From Anniella stebbinsi (lineage: Eukaryota; Chordata; Lepidosauria; Squamata; Anniellidae), in contig JARDYH010000013.1 of assembly GCA_029215795.1 (NCBI GenBank), positions 434,001-498,000 of the forward strand: a DNA stretch of 64,000 nt. Reading direction: 5' to 3'. This document shows positions 11,601 to 24,700 of this stretch, piece by piece (within the stretch, counting starts at the first letter, position 1; each line of letters begins with the position of its first letter). Under the pieces are notes generated by a model. That model was given only the letters and a program-made list of their open reading frames with translations, was not told where the DNA came from and ran no database searches. The translations under genes and the position numbers were made by a program.

Positions 11601-14600
11601 CCTAGACTTCCCCTTCTTCCCCTAGACTTCCCCTTCTTCCCCTAGACTTCCCCTAAACTTCCCCTTCCCTCTATACTTCCCCTTCTTCCCCTAGACTTCC
11701 CCTTCTTCCCCTAGACTTCCCCTAGACTTCCCCTTCCCTCTATACTTCCCCTTCTTCCCCTAGACTTCCCCTAGACTTCCCCTTCCCTCTATACTGCCCC
11801 TTCTTCCCCTAGACTTCCCCTAGACTTCCCCTTCCCTCTATACTTTCCCTTCTTCCCCTAGACTTCCCCTAGACTTCCCCTTCTTCCCCTAGACTTCCCC
11901 TAGACTTCCCCTTCCCTCTATACTTCCCCTTCTTCCATTAGACTTCCCCTTCCCTCTATACTTCCCCTTCTTCCTCTAGATTTCCCCTAGACTTCCCCTT
12001 CTTCTCCTAGACTTCCCCTAGACTTCCCCTTCCCTCTATACTTCCCCTTCTTCCCCTAGTCTACCCCTTGACTTCCCCTTCCCTCTATACTTCCCCTTCT
12101 TCCCCTAGACTTCCACGTCTCCCCTAGACTTCCCCTTCTTCCCCAAGACTTCCCCTACACTTCCCCTTCCCTCTATACTTCCCCTTCTTCCCTAGACTTC
12201 CCCTAGATTTCCCCTTCTTCCCCTAGACTTCCCCTTCCCTCTATACTTCCCCTTCTTCCCCTAGAGTTCCCCTTCTTCTCCTAGATTTCCCCTTCTTCCC
12301 CTAGACTTCCCCTTTCCTCTATACTTCCCCTTCTTCCCCTAGACTTCCCCTAGACTTCCCCTTCTTCCCCTAGACTTCCCCTTTTTCCCCTAGACTTCCC
12401 CTTCCCTCTATACTTCCTCTTCTTCCCCTAGATTTCCCCTTCTTCCCCTAGACTTCCCCTTCTTCCCCTAGACTTCCCGTAGACTTCCCCTTCCCTCTAT
12501 ACCTTCCCTTCTTCCCCTTCTTCCCCTAGACTTCCCCTTCTACCCCTAGACTTCCCCTGGACTTCCCCTTCCCTCTATACTTCCCCTTCTTCCCCTAGAC
12601 TTTCTCTTCCCTCTATACTTCCCCTTCTTCCCCTAGACTTCCCCTTCTTCCCCTAGACTTCCCCTTCCCTCTATACTTCCCCTTCTTCCCCTAGACTTCC
12701 CCTAGACTTCCCTTCCCTCTATACTTCCCCTTCTTCCCCTAGACTTCCCCTAGACTTCCCCTTCCCTCTCTACTTCCCCTTCTTCCCCTAGACTTCCCCT
12801 TCTTCCCCTAGACTTCCCCTTCTTCCCCTAGACTTCCCCATCTTCCCCTAGACTTCCCCTTCCCTCTATACTTCCCCTTCTTCCATTAGACTTCCCCTTC
12901 CCTCTATACTTCCCCTGCTTCCCCTAGACTTCCCCTAGACTTCCCCTTCTTCCCCTAGACTTCCCCTAGACTTCCCCTTCCCTCTATACTTCCCCTTCTT
13001 CCCCTAGACTTCCCCTTCCCTCTATACTTCCCCTTCTTCCCCTAAACTTCCCCTTCTTCCCCTAGACTTCCTCTTCTTCCCCTAGACTTCCCCTTCCCTC
13101 TATACTTCCCCTTCTTCCCTTAGACTTCCCCTTCTTCCCTTAGACTTCCCCTTCTTCCCCTATACTTCCCCTTCCCTCTATACTTCCCCTTCTTCCCCTA
13201 GACTTCCCCTAGACTTCCCCTTCTTCCCCTAGACTTCCCCTAGACTTCCCCTTCCCTCTATACTTCCCCTTCTTTCCCTAGACTTCCCCTTCCCTCTATA
13301 CTTCCCCTTCTTCCCCTAGACTTCCCCTTCTTCCCCTAGACTTCCTCTTCTTCCCCTAGACTTCCCCTTCCCTCTATACTTCCCCTTCTTCCCCTAGACT
13401 TCCCCTTCTTCCCTTAGACTTCCCCTTCTTCCCCTATACTTCCCCTTCCCTCTGTACTTCCCCTTCTTCCCCTAGACTTCCCCTAGACTTCCCCTTCCCT
13501 CTATACTTCCCCTTCTTCCCCTAGATTTCCCCTTCTTCCCTTAGACTTCCCCTTCTTCCCCTATACTTCCCCTTGCCTCTATACTTCCCCTTCTTCCCCT
13601 AGACTTCCCCTAGACTTCCCCTTCCCGCTATACTTCCCCTTCTTCCCCTAGACTTCTCCTAGACTTCCCCTTCATCCCCTAGACTTCCCCTTCTTCCCCT
13701 AGACTTCCCGTAGACTTCCCCTTCCCTCTATACTTTCCCTTCTTCCCCTAGACTTCCCCTAGACTTCCCCTTCTTCCCCTAGACTTCCCCTAGACTTCCC
13801 CTTCCTTCTATACTTCCCCTTCTTCCCCTAGACTTCCCCTTCCCTCTATACTTCCCCTTCTTCCCCTAGACTTCCCCTTCTTCCCCTAGACTTCCTCTTC
13901 TTCCCCTGGACTTCCCCTTCCCTCTATACGTCCCCTTCTTCCCCTAGACTTCCCCTTCTTCCCCTAGACTTCCCTTTCTTCCCCTAGACTTCCCCTTGTT
14001 CCCCTAGACTTCCCCTAGACTTCCCCTTCCCTCTATACTGCCCCTTCTTCCCCTAGACTTCCCCTAGACTTCCCCTTCCCTCTATACTTTCCCTTCTTCC
14101 CCTAGACTTCCCCTAGACTTCCCCTTCTTCCCCTAGACTTCCCCTAGACTTCCCCTTCCCTCTATACTTCCCCTTCTTCCATTAGACTTCCCCTTCCCTC
14201 TATACTTCCCCTTCTTCCTCTAGATTTCCCCTAGACTTCCCCTTCTTCTCCTAGACTTCCCCTAGACTTCCCCTTCCCTCTATACTTCCCCTTCTTCCCC
14301 TAGTCTACCCCTTGACTTCCCCTTCCCTCTATACTTCCCCTTCTTCCCCTAGACTTCCACGTCTCCCCTAGACTTCCCCTTCTTCCCCAAGACTTCCCCT
14401 ACACTTCCCCTTCCCTCTATACTTCCCCTTCTTCCCTAGACTTCCCCTAGATTTCCCCTTCTTCCCCTAGACTTCCCCTTCCCTCTATACTTCCCCTTCT
14501 TCCCATAGAGTTCCCCTTCTTCTCCTAGATTTCCCCTTCTTCCCCTAGACTTCCCCTTTCCTCTATACTTCCCCTTCTTCCCCTAGACTTCCCCTAGACT

Positions 14601-17600
14601 TCCCCTTCTTCCCCTAGAATTCCCGTAGACTTCCCCTTCCCTCTATACCTTCCCTTCTTCCCCTTCTTCCCCTAGACTTCCCCTTCTACCCCTAGACTTC
14701 CCCTGGACTTCCCCTTCCCTCTAGACTTCCCCTTCTTCCCCTAGACTTCCCCTAGACTTCCCCTTCCCTCTATACTTCCCCTTCTTCCCCTAGACTTCCC
14801 CTAGACTTCCCCTTCCCTCTATACTGCCCCTTCTTCCCCTAGACTTCCCCTAGACTTCCCCTTCCCTCTATACTTTCCCTTCTTCCCCTAGACTTCCCCT
14901 AGACTTCCCCTTCCCTCTATACTTCCCCTTCTTCCCCTAGACTTCCCCTAGACTTCCCCTTCCCTCTATACTGCCCCTTCTTCCCCTAGACTTCCCCTAG
15001 ACTTCCCCTTCCCTCTATACTTTCCCTTCTTCCCCTAGACTTCCCCTAGACTTCCCCTTCTTCCCCTAGACTTCCCCTAGACTTCCCCTTCCCTCTATAC
15101 TTCCCCTTCTTCCATTAGACTTCCCCTTCCGTCTATACTTCCCCTTCTTCCTCTAGATTTCCCCTAGACTTCCCCTTCTTCTCCTAGACTTCCCCTAGAC
15201 TTCCCCTTCCCTCTATACTTCCCCTTCTTCCCCTAGTCTACCCCTTGACTTCCCCTTCCCTCTATACTTCCCCTTCTTCCCCTAGACTTCCACGTCTCTC
15301 CTAGACTTCCCCTTCTTCCCCAAGACTTCCCCTACACTTCCCCTTCCCTCTATACTTCCCCTTCTTCCCTAGACTTCCCCTAGATTTCCCCTTCTTCCCC
15401 TAGACTTCCCCTTCCCTCTATACTTCCCCTTCTTCCCCTAGAGTTCCCCTTCTTCTCCTAGATTTCCCCTTCTTCCCCTAGACTTCCCCTTTCCTCTATA
15501 CTTCCCCTTCTTCCCCTAGACTTCCCCTAGACTTCCCCTTCTTCCCCTAGACTTCCCCTTTTTCCCCTAGACTTCCCCTTCCCTCTATACTTCCTCTTCT
15601 TCCCCTAGATTTCCCCTTCTTCCCCTAGACTTCCCCTTCTTCCCCTAGACTTCCCGTAGACTTCCCCTTCCCTCTATACCTTCCCTTCTTCCCCTTCTTC
15701 CCCTAGACTTCCCCTTCTACCCCTAGACTTCCCCTGGACTTCCCCTTCCCTCTATACTTCCCCTTCTTCCCCTAGACTTCCCCTTCTTCCCCTAGACTTC
15801 CCCTTCTTCCCCTAGACTTCCCCTAGACTTCCCCTTCCCTCTATACTTCCCCTTCTTCCCCTAGACTTCCCCTTCTTCCCCTAGACTTCCCCTTCTTCCC
15901 CTAGACTTCCCCTAAACTTCCCCTTCCCTCTATACTTCCCCTTCTTCCCCTAGACTTCCCCTTCTTCCCCTAGACTTCCCCTAGACTTCCCCTTCCCTCT
16001 ATACTTCCCCTTCTTCCCCTAGACTTCCCCTAGACTTCCCCTTCCCTCTATACTGCCCCTTCTTCCCCTAGACTTCCCCTAGACTTCCCCTTCCCTCTAT
16101 ACTTTCCCTTCTTCCCCTAGACTTCCCGTAGACTTCCCCTTCTTCCCCTAGACTTCCCCTAGACTTCCCCTTCCCTCTATACTTCCCCTTCTTCCATTAG
16201 ACTTCCCCTTCCCTCTATACTTCCCCTTCTTCCTCTAGATTTCCCCTAGACTTCCCCTTCTTCTCCTAGACTTCCCCTAGACTTCCCCTTCCCTCTATAC
16301 TTCCCCTTCTTCCCCTAGTCTACCCCTTGACTTCCCCTTCCCTCTATACTTCCCCTTCTTCCCCTAGACTTCCACGTCTCCCCTAGACTTCCCCTTCTTC
16401 CCCAAGACTTCCCCTACACTTCCCCTTCCCTCTATACTTCCCCTTCTTCCCTAGACTTCCCCTAGATTTCCCCTTCTTCCCCTAGACTTCCCCTTCCCTC
16501 TATACTTCCCCTTCTTCCCCTAGAGTTCCCCTTCTTCTCCTAGATTTCCCCTTCTTCCCCTAGACTTCCCCTTTCCTCTATACTTCCCCTTCTTCCCCTA
16601 GACTTCCCCTAGACTTCCCCTTCTTCCCCTAGACTACCCGTAGACTTCCCCTTCCCTCTATACCTTCCCTTCTTCCCCTTCTTCCCCTCGACTTCCCCTT
16701 CTACCCCTAGACTTCCCCTGGACTTCCCCTTCCCTCTATACTTCCCCTTCTTCCCCTAGACTTCCCCTTCTTCCCCTAGACTTCCCCTTCTTCCCCTAGA
16801 CTTCCCCTAGACTTCCCCTTCCCTCTATACTTCCCCTTCTTCCCCTAGACTTCCCCTTCTTCCCCTAGACTTCCCCTTCTTCCCCTAGACTTCCCCTAAA
16901 CTTCCCCTTCCCTCTATACTTCCCCTTCTTCCCCTAGACTTCCCCTTCTTCCCCTAGACTTCCCCTAGACTTCCCCTTCCCTCTATACTTTCCCTTCTTC
17001 CCCTAGACTTCCCCTAGACTTCCCCTTCTTCCCCTAGACTTCCCCTAGACTTCCCCTTCCCTCTATACTTCCCCTTCTTCCATTAGACTTCCCCTTCCCT
17101 CTATACTTCCCCTTCTTCCTCTAGATTTCCCCTAGACTTCCCCTTCTTCTCCTAGACTTCCCCTAGACTTCCCCTTCCCTCTATACTTCCCCTTCTTCCC
17201 CTAGTCTACCCCTTGACTTCCCCTTCCCTCTATACTTCCCCTTCTTCCCCTAGACTTCCACGTCTCCCCTAGACTTCCCCTTCTTCCCCAAGACTTCCCC
17301 TACACTTCCCCTTCCCTCTATACTTCCCCTTCTTCCCTAGACTTCCCCTAGATTTCCCCTTCTTCCCCTAGACTTCCCCTTCCCTCTATACTTCCCCTTC
17401 TTCCCCTAGAGTTCCCCTTCTTCTCCTAGATTTCCCCTTCTTCCCCTAGACTTCCCCTTTCCTCTATACTTCCCCTTCTTCCCCTAGACTTCCCCTAGAC
17501 TTCCCCTTCTTCCCCTAGACTTCCCCTTTTTCCCCTAGACTTCCCCTTCCCTCTATACTTCCTCTTCTTCCCCTAGATTTCCCCTTCTTCCCCTAGACTT

Positions 17601-20257
17601 CCCCTTCTTCCCCTAGACTTCCCGTAGACTTCCCCTTCCCTCTATACCTTCCCTTCTTCCCCTTCTTCCCCTAGACTTCCCCTTCTACCCCTAGACTTCC
17701 CCTGGACTTCCCCTTCCCTCTATACTTCCCCTTCTTCCCCTAGACTTTCTCTTCCCTCTATACTTCCCCTTCTTCCCCTAGACTTCCCCTTCTTCCCCTA
17801 GACTTCCCCTTCCCTCTATACTTCCCCTTCTTCCCCTAGACTTCCCCTAGACTTCCCTTCCCTCTATACTTCCCCTTCTTCCCCTAGACTTCCCCTAGAC
17901 TTCCCCTTCCCTCTCTACTTCCCCTTCTTCCCCTAGACTTCCCCTTCTTCCCCTAGACTTCCCCTTCTTCCCCTAGACTTCCCCATCTTCCCCTAGACTT
18001 CCCCTTCCCTCTATACTTCCCCTTCTTCCATTAGACTTCCCCTTCCCTCTATACTTCCCCTGCTTCCCCTAGACTTCCCCTAGACTTCCCCTTCTTCCCC
18101 TAGACTTCCCCTAGACTTCCCCTTCCCTCTATACTTCCCCTTCTTCCCCTAGACTTCCCCTTCCCTCTATACTTCCCCTTCTTCCCCTAAACTTCCCCTT
18201 CTTCCCCTAGACTTCCTCTTCTTCCCCTAGACTTCCCCTTCCCTCTATACTTCCCCTTCTTCCCTTAGACTTCCCCTTCTTCCCTTAGACTTCCCCTTCT
18301 TCCCCTATACTTCCCCTTCCCTCTATACTTCCCCTTCTTCCCCTAGACTTCCCCTAGACTTCCCCTTCTTCCCCTAGACTTCCCCTAGACTTCCCCTTCC
18401 CTCTATACTTCCCCTTCTTTCCCTAGACTTCCCCTTCCCTCTATACTTCCCCTTCTTCCCCTAGACTTCCCCTTCTTCCCCTAGACTTCCTCTTCTTCCC
18501 CTAGACTTCCCCTTCCCTCTATACTTCCCCTTCTTCCCCTAGACTTCCCCTTCTTCCCTTAGACTTCCCCTTCTTCCCCTATACTTCCCCTTCCCTCTGT
18601 ACTTCCCCTTCTTCCCCTAGACTTCCCCTAGACTTCCCCTTCCCTCTATACTTCCCCTTCTTCCCCTAGATTTCCCCTTCTTCCCTTAGACTTCCCCTTC
18701 TTCCCCTATACTTCCCCTTGCCTCTATACTTCCCCTTCTTCCCCTAGACTTCCCCTAGACTTCCCCTTCCCGCTATACTTCCCCTTCTTCCCCTAGACTT
18801 CTCCTAGACTTCCCCTTCATCCCCTAGACTTCCCCTTCTTCCCCTAGACTTCCCGTAGACTTCCCCTTCCCTCTATACTTTCCCTTCTTCCCCTAGACTT
18901 CCCCTAGACTTCCCCTTCTTCCCCTAGACTTCCCCTAGACTTCCCCTTCCTTCTATACTTCCCCTTCTTCCCCTAGACTTCCCCTTCCCTCTATACTTCC
19001 CCTTCTTCCCCTAGACTTCCCCTTCTTCCCCTAGACTTCCTCTTCTTCCCCTGGACTTCCCCTTCCCTCTATACGTCCCCTTCTTCCCCTAGACTTCCCC
19101 TTCTTCCCCTAGACTTCCCCTTCTTCCCCTAGACTTCCCCTTCTACCCCTAGACTTCCCCTGGACTTCCCCTTCCCTCTATACTTCCCCTTCTTCCCCTA
19201 GACTTCCCCTTCTTCCCCTAGACTTCCCCTTCTTCCCCTAGACTTCCCCTAGACTTCCCCTTCCCTCTATACTTCCCCTTCTTCCCCTAGACTTCCCCTT
19301 CTTCCCCTAGACTTCCCCTTCTTCCCCTAGACTTCCCCTAAACTTCCCCTTCCCTCTATACTTCCCCTTCTTCCCCTAGACTTCCCCTTCTTCCCCTAGA
19401 CTTCCCCTAGACTTCCCCTTCCCTCTATACTTTCCCTTCTTCCCCTAGACTTCCCCTAGACTTCCCCTTCTTCCCCTAGACTTCCCCTAGACTTCCCCTT
19501 CCCTCTATACTTCCCCTTCTTCCCCTAGAGTTCCCCTTCTTCTCCTAGATTTCCCCTTCTTCCCCTAGACTTCCCCTTTCCTCTATACTTCCCCTTCTTC
19601 CCCTAGACTTCCCCTAGACTTCCCCTTCTTCCCCTAGACTTCCCCTTTTTCCCCTAGACTTCCCCTTCCCTCTATACTTCCTCTTCTTCCCCTAGATTTC
19701 CCCTTCTTCCCCTAGACTTCCCCTTCTTCCCCTAGACTTCCCGTAGACTTCCCCTTCCCTCTATACCTTCCCTTCTTCCCCTTCTTCCCCTAGACTTCCC
19801 CTTCTACCCCTAGACTTCCCCTGGACTTCCCCTTCCCTCTATACTTCCCCTTCTTCCCCTAGACTTCCCCTTCTTCCCCTAGACTTCCCCTTCTTCCCCT
19901 AGACTTCCCCTAGACTTCCCCTTCCCTCTATACTTCCCCTTCTTCCCCTAGACTTCCCCTTCTTCCCCTAGACTTCCCCTTCTTCCCCTAGACTTCCCCT
20001 AAACTTCCCCTTCCCTCTATACTTCCCCTTCTTCCCCTAGACTTCCCCTTCTTCCCCTAGACTTCCCCTAGACTTCCCCTTCCCTCTATACTTCCCCTTC
20101 TTCCCCTAGACTTCCCCTAGACTTCCCCTTCCCTCTATACTGCCCCTTCTTCCCCTAGACTTCCCCTAGACTTCCCCTTCCCTCTATACTTTCCCTTCTT
20201 CCCCTAGACTTCCCGTAGACTTCCCCTTCTTCCCCTAGACTTCCCCTAGACTTCCCC
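8671..20257 (+). repeat. Central higher-order repeat unit X1 (11,587 bp)
   Basis: This segment opens at a ctttcctctata word and ends where the same word is rejoined at 20,258. It contains three related subunits marked by cttgcctctata at 10,914, 13,572 and 18,717 (spacings 2,658 and 5,145 bp, matching cacgt at 9,456, 12,114 and 17,259). Private words acatctcccc (11,131), ctatgcttcc (11,191), cacgtctctcc (15,291), cccctcgac (16,689) and tatacgtcccc (19,071) make it traceable. All recur 16,804 bp downstream, the last at 16,803. Confidence 0.75.
18717..18728 (+). repeat. Central-block diagnostic variant cttgcctctata (representative)
   Basis: The C-monomer variant with ttgcc in place of ttccc occurs at 10,914, 13,572, 18,717, 23,934, 27,718, 30,376 and 35,521, all inside 8,671-37,345. 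The corresponding positions of the outer blocks (for example near 43,830, 52,675 and 57,058) read ttccc. It therefore separates the central HOR family from the outer one. Confidence 0.8.
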
Positions 20258-20275
20258 TTTCCTCTATACTTCCCC
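20240..20275 (+). other. Duplication junction in the central block
   Basis: Here a cccgtagac-B-A context is joined to ctttcctctata, whereas in X3 (about 37,345) the same upstream context runs into a normal C unit and ccattag. The joined monomer still has a legal C-like form, so the junction is seamless and in register. An identical junction occurs at about 25,474, 5,217 bp later. Confidence 0.65.
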
Positions 20276-21787
20276 TTCTTCCCCTAGACTTCCCCTAGAC
20301 TTCCCCTTCTTCCCCTAGACTTCACGTAGACTTCCCCTTCCCTCTATACCTTCCCTTCTTCCCCTTCTTCCCCTAGACTTCCCCTTCTACCCCTAGACTT
20401 CCCCTGGACTTCCCCTTCCCTCTATACTTCCCCTTCTTCCCCTAGACTTCCCCTTCTTCCCCTAGACTTCCCCTTCTTCCCCTAGACTTCCCCTAGACTT
20501 CCCCATCCCTCTATACTTCCCCTTCTTCCCCTAGACTTCCCCTTCTTCCCCTAGACTTCCCCTTATTCCCCTAGACTTCCCCTAAACTTCCCCTTCCCTC
20601 TATACTTCCCCTTCTTCCCCTAGACTTCCCCTTCTTCCCCTAGACTTCCCCTAGACTTCCCCTTCCCTCTATACTTCCCCTTCTTCCCCTAGACTTCCCC
20701 TAGACTTCCCCTTCCCTCTATACTGCCCCTTCTTCCCCTAGACTTCCCCTAGACTTCCCCTTCCCTCTATACTTTCCCTTCTTCCCCTAGACTTCCCCTA
20801 GACTTCCCCTTCTTCCCCTAGACTTCCCCTAGACTTCCCCTTCCCTCTATACTTCCCCTTCTTCCATTAGACTTCCCCTTCCCTCTATACTTCCCCTTCT
20901 TCCTCTAGATTTCCCCTAGACTTCCCCTTCTTCTCCTAGACTTCCCCTAGACTTCCCCTTCCCTCTATACTTCCCCTTCTTCCCCTAGTCTACCCCTTGA
21001 CTTCCCCTTCCCTCTATACTTCCCCTTCTTCCCCTAGACTTCCACGTCTCCCCTAGACTTCCCCTTCTTCCCCAAGACTTCCCCTACACTTCCCCTTCCC
21101 TCTATACTTCCCCTTCTTCCCTAGACTTCCCCTAGATTTCCCCTTCTTCCCCTAGACTTCCCCTTCCCTCTATACTTCCCCTTCTTCCCCTAGAGTTCCC
21201 CTTCTTCTCCTAGATTTCCCCTTCTTCCCCTAGACTTCCCCTTTCCTCTATACTTCCCCTTCTTCCCCTAGACTTCCCCTAGACTTCCCCTTCTTCCCCT
21301 AGACTTCCCCTTTTTCCCCTAGACTTCCCCTTCCCTCTATACTTCCTCTTCTTCCCCTAGATTTCCCCTTCTTCCCCTAGACTTCCCCTTCTTCCCCTAG
21401 ACTTCCCGTAGACTTCCCCTTCCCTCTATACCTTCCCTTCTTCCCCTTCTTCCCCTAGACTTCCCCTTCTACCCCTAGACTTCCCCTGGACTTCCCCTTC
21501 CCTCTATACTTCCCCTTCTTCCCCTAGACTTTCTCTTCCCTCTATACTTCCCCTTCTTCCCCTAGACTTCCCCTTCTTCCCCTAGACTTCCCCTTCCCTC
21601 TATACTTCCCCTTCTTCCCCTAGACTTCCCCTAGACTTCCCTTCCCTCTATACTTCCCCTTCTTCCCCTAGACTTCCCCTAGACTTCCCCTTCCCTCTCT
21701 ACTTCCCCTTCTTCCCCTAGACTTCCCCTTCTTCCCCTAGACTTCCCCTTCTTCCCCTAGACTTCCCCATCTTCCCCTAGACTTCCC

Positions 21788-24700
21788 CTTTCCTCTATAC
21801 TTCCCCTTCTTCCCCTAGACTTCCCCTAGACTTCCCCTTCTTCCCCTAGACTTCCCGTAGACTTCCCCTTCCCTCTATACCTTCCCTTCTTCCCCTTCTT
21901 CCCCTCGACTTCCCCTTCTACCCCTAGACTTCCCCTGGACTTCCCCTTCCCTCTATACTTCCCCTTCTTCCCCTAGACTTCCCCTTCTTCCCCTAGACTT
22001 CCCCTTCTTCCCCTAGACTTCCCCTAGACTTCCCCTTCCCTCTATACTTCCCCTTCTTCCCCTAGACTTCCCCTTCTTCCCCTAGACTTCCCCTTCTTCC
22101 CCTAGACTTCCCCTAAACTTCCCCTTCCCTCTATACTTCCCCTTCTTCCCCTAGACTTCCCCTTCTTCCCCTAGACTTCCCCTAGACTTCCCCTTCCCTC
22201 TATACTTTCCCTTCTTCCCCTAGACTTCCCCTAGACTTCCCCTTCTTCCCCTAGACTTCCCCTAGACTTCCCCTTCCCTCTATACTTCCCCTTCTTCCAT
22301 TAGACTTCCCCTTCCCTCTATACTTCCCCTTCTTCCTCTAGATTTCCCCTAGACTTCCCCTTCTTCTCCTAGACTTCCCCTAGACTTCCCCTTCCCTCTA
22401 TACTTCCCCTTCTTCCCCTAGTCTACCCCTTGACTTCCCCTTCCCTCTATACTTCCCCTTCTTCCCCTAGACTTCCACGTCTCCCCTAGACTTCCCCTTC
22501 TTCCCCAAGACTTCCCCTACACTTCCCCTTCCCTCTATACTTCCCCTTCTTCCCTAGACTTCCCCTAGATTTCCCCTTCTTCCCCTAGACTTCCCCTTCC
22601 CTCTATACTTCCCCTTCTTCCCCTAGAGTTCCCCTTCTTCTCCTAGATTTCCCCTTCTTCCCCTAGACTTCCCCTTTCCTCTATACTTCCCCTTCTTCCC
22701 CTAGACTTCCCCTAGACTTCCCCTTCTTCCCCTAGACTTCCCCTTTTTCCCCTAGACTTCCCCTTCCCTCTATACTTCCTCTTCTTCCCCTAGATTTCCG
22801 CTTCTTCCCCTAGACTTCCCCTTCTTCCCCTAGACTTCCCGTAGACTTCCCCTTCCCTCTATACCTTCCCTTCTTCCCCTTCTTCCCCTAGACTTCCCCT
22901 TCTACCCCTAGACTTCCCCTGGACTTCCCCTTCCCTCTATACTTCCCCTTCTTCCCCTAGACTTTCTCTTCCCTCTATACTTCCCCTTCTTCCCCTAGAC
23001 TTCCCCTTCTTCCCCTAGACTTCCCCTTCCCTCTATACTTCCCCTTCTTCCCCTAGACTTCCCCTAGACTTCCCTTCCCTCTATACTTCCCCTTCTTCCC
23101 CTAGACTTCCCCTAGACTTCCCCTTCCCTCTCTACTTCCCCTTCTTCCCCTAGACTTCCCCTTCTTCCCCTAGACTTCCCCTTCTTCCCCTAGACTTCCC
23201 CATCTTCCCCTAGACTTCCCCTTCCCTCTATACTTCCCCTTCTTCCATTAGACTTCCCCTTCCCTCTATACTTCCCCTGCTTCCCCTAGACTTCCCCTAG
23301 ACTTCCCCTTCTTCCCCTAGACTTCCCCTAGACTTCCCCTTCCCTCTATACTTCCCCTTCTTCCCCTAGACTTCCCCTTCCCTCTATACTTCCCCTTCTT
23401 CCCCTAAACTTCCCCTTCTTCCCCTAGACTTCCTCTTCTTCCCCTAGACTTCCCCTTCCCTCTATACTTCCCCTTCTTCCCTTAGACTTCCCCTTCTTCC
23501 CTTAGACTTCCCCTTCTTCCCCTATACTTCCCCTTCCCTCTATACTTCCCCTTCTTCCCCTAGACTTCCCCTAGACTTCCCCTTCTTCCCCTAGACTTCC
23601 CCTAGACTTCCCCTTCCCTCTATACTTCCCCTTCTTTCCCTAGACTTCCCCTTCCCTCTATACTTCCCCTTCTTCCCCTAGACTTCCCCTTCTTCCCCTA
23701 GACTTCCTCTTCTTCCCCTAGACTTCCCCTTCCCTCTATACTTCCCCTTCTTCCCCTAGACTTCCCCTTCTTCCCTTAGACTTCCCCTTCTTCCCCTATA
23801 CTTCCCCTTCCCTCTGTACTTCCCCTTCTTCCCCTAGACTTCCCCTAGACTTCCCCTTCCCTCTATACTTCCCCTTCTTCCCCTAGATTTCCCCTTCTTC
23901 CCTTAGACTTCCCCTTCTTCCCCTATACTTCCCCTTGCCTCTATACTTCCCCTTCTTCCCCTAGACTTCCCCTAGACTTCCCCTTCCCGCTATACTTCCC
24001 CTTCTTCCCCTAGACTTCTCCTAGACTTCCCCTTCATCCCCTAGACTTCCCCTTCTTCCCCTAGACTTCCCGTAGACTTCCCCTTCCCTCTATACTTTCC
24101 CTTCTTCCCCTAGACTTCCCCTAGACTTCCCCTTCTTCCCATAGACTTCCCCTAGACTTCCCCTTCCTTCTATACTTCCCCTTCTTCCCCTAGACTTCCC
24201 CTTCCCTCTATACTTCCCCTTCTTCCCCTAGACTTCCCCTTCTTCCCCTAGACTTCCTCTTCTTCCCCTGGACTTCCCCTTCCCTCTATACGTCCCCTTC
24301 TTCCCCTAGACTTCCCCTTCTTCCCCTAGACTTCCCCTTCTTCCCCTAGACTTCCCCTTCTACCCCTAGACTTCCCCTGGACTTCCCCTTCCCTCTATAC
24401 TTCCCCTTCTTCCCCTAGACTTCCCCTTCTTCCCCTAGACTTCCCCTTCTTCCCCTAGACTTCCCCTAGACTTCCCCTTCCCTCTATACTTCCCCTTCTT
24501 CCCCTAGACTTCCCCTTCTTCCCCTAGACTTCCCCTTCTTCCCCTAGACTTCCCCTAAACTTCCCCTTCCCTCTATACTTCCCCTTCTTCCCCTAGACTT
24601 CCCCTTCTTCCCCTAGACTTCCCCTAGACTTCCCCTTCCCTCTATACTTTCCCTTCTTCCCCTAGACTTCCCCTAGACTTCCCCTTCTTCCCCTAGACTT

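Larger units (their letters stand above)
16571..21787 (+). repeat. 5,217-bp tandem duplication, copy 1
   Basis: Landmarks here recur exactly 5,217 bp downstream: cctcgac (16,689 to 21,906), cacgt (17,259 to 22,476), cttgcctctata (18,717 to 23,934), tatacgtcccc (19,071 to 24,288), the cccgtag site (20,214 to 25,431), ttattcccc (20,563 to 25,780) and cacgt (21,043 to 26,260). The unit spans the junction at 20,257, so that junction was duplicated with it. Confidence 0.8.
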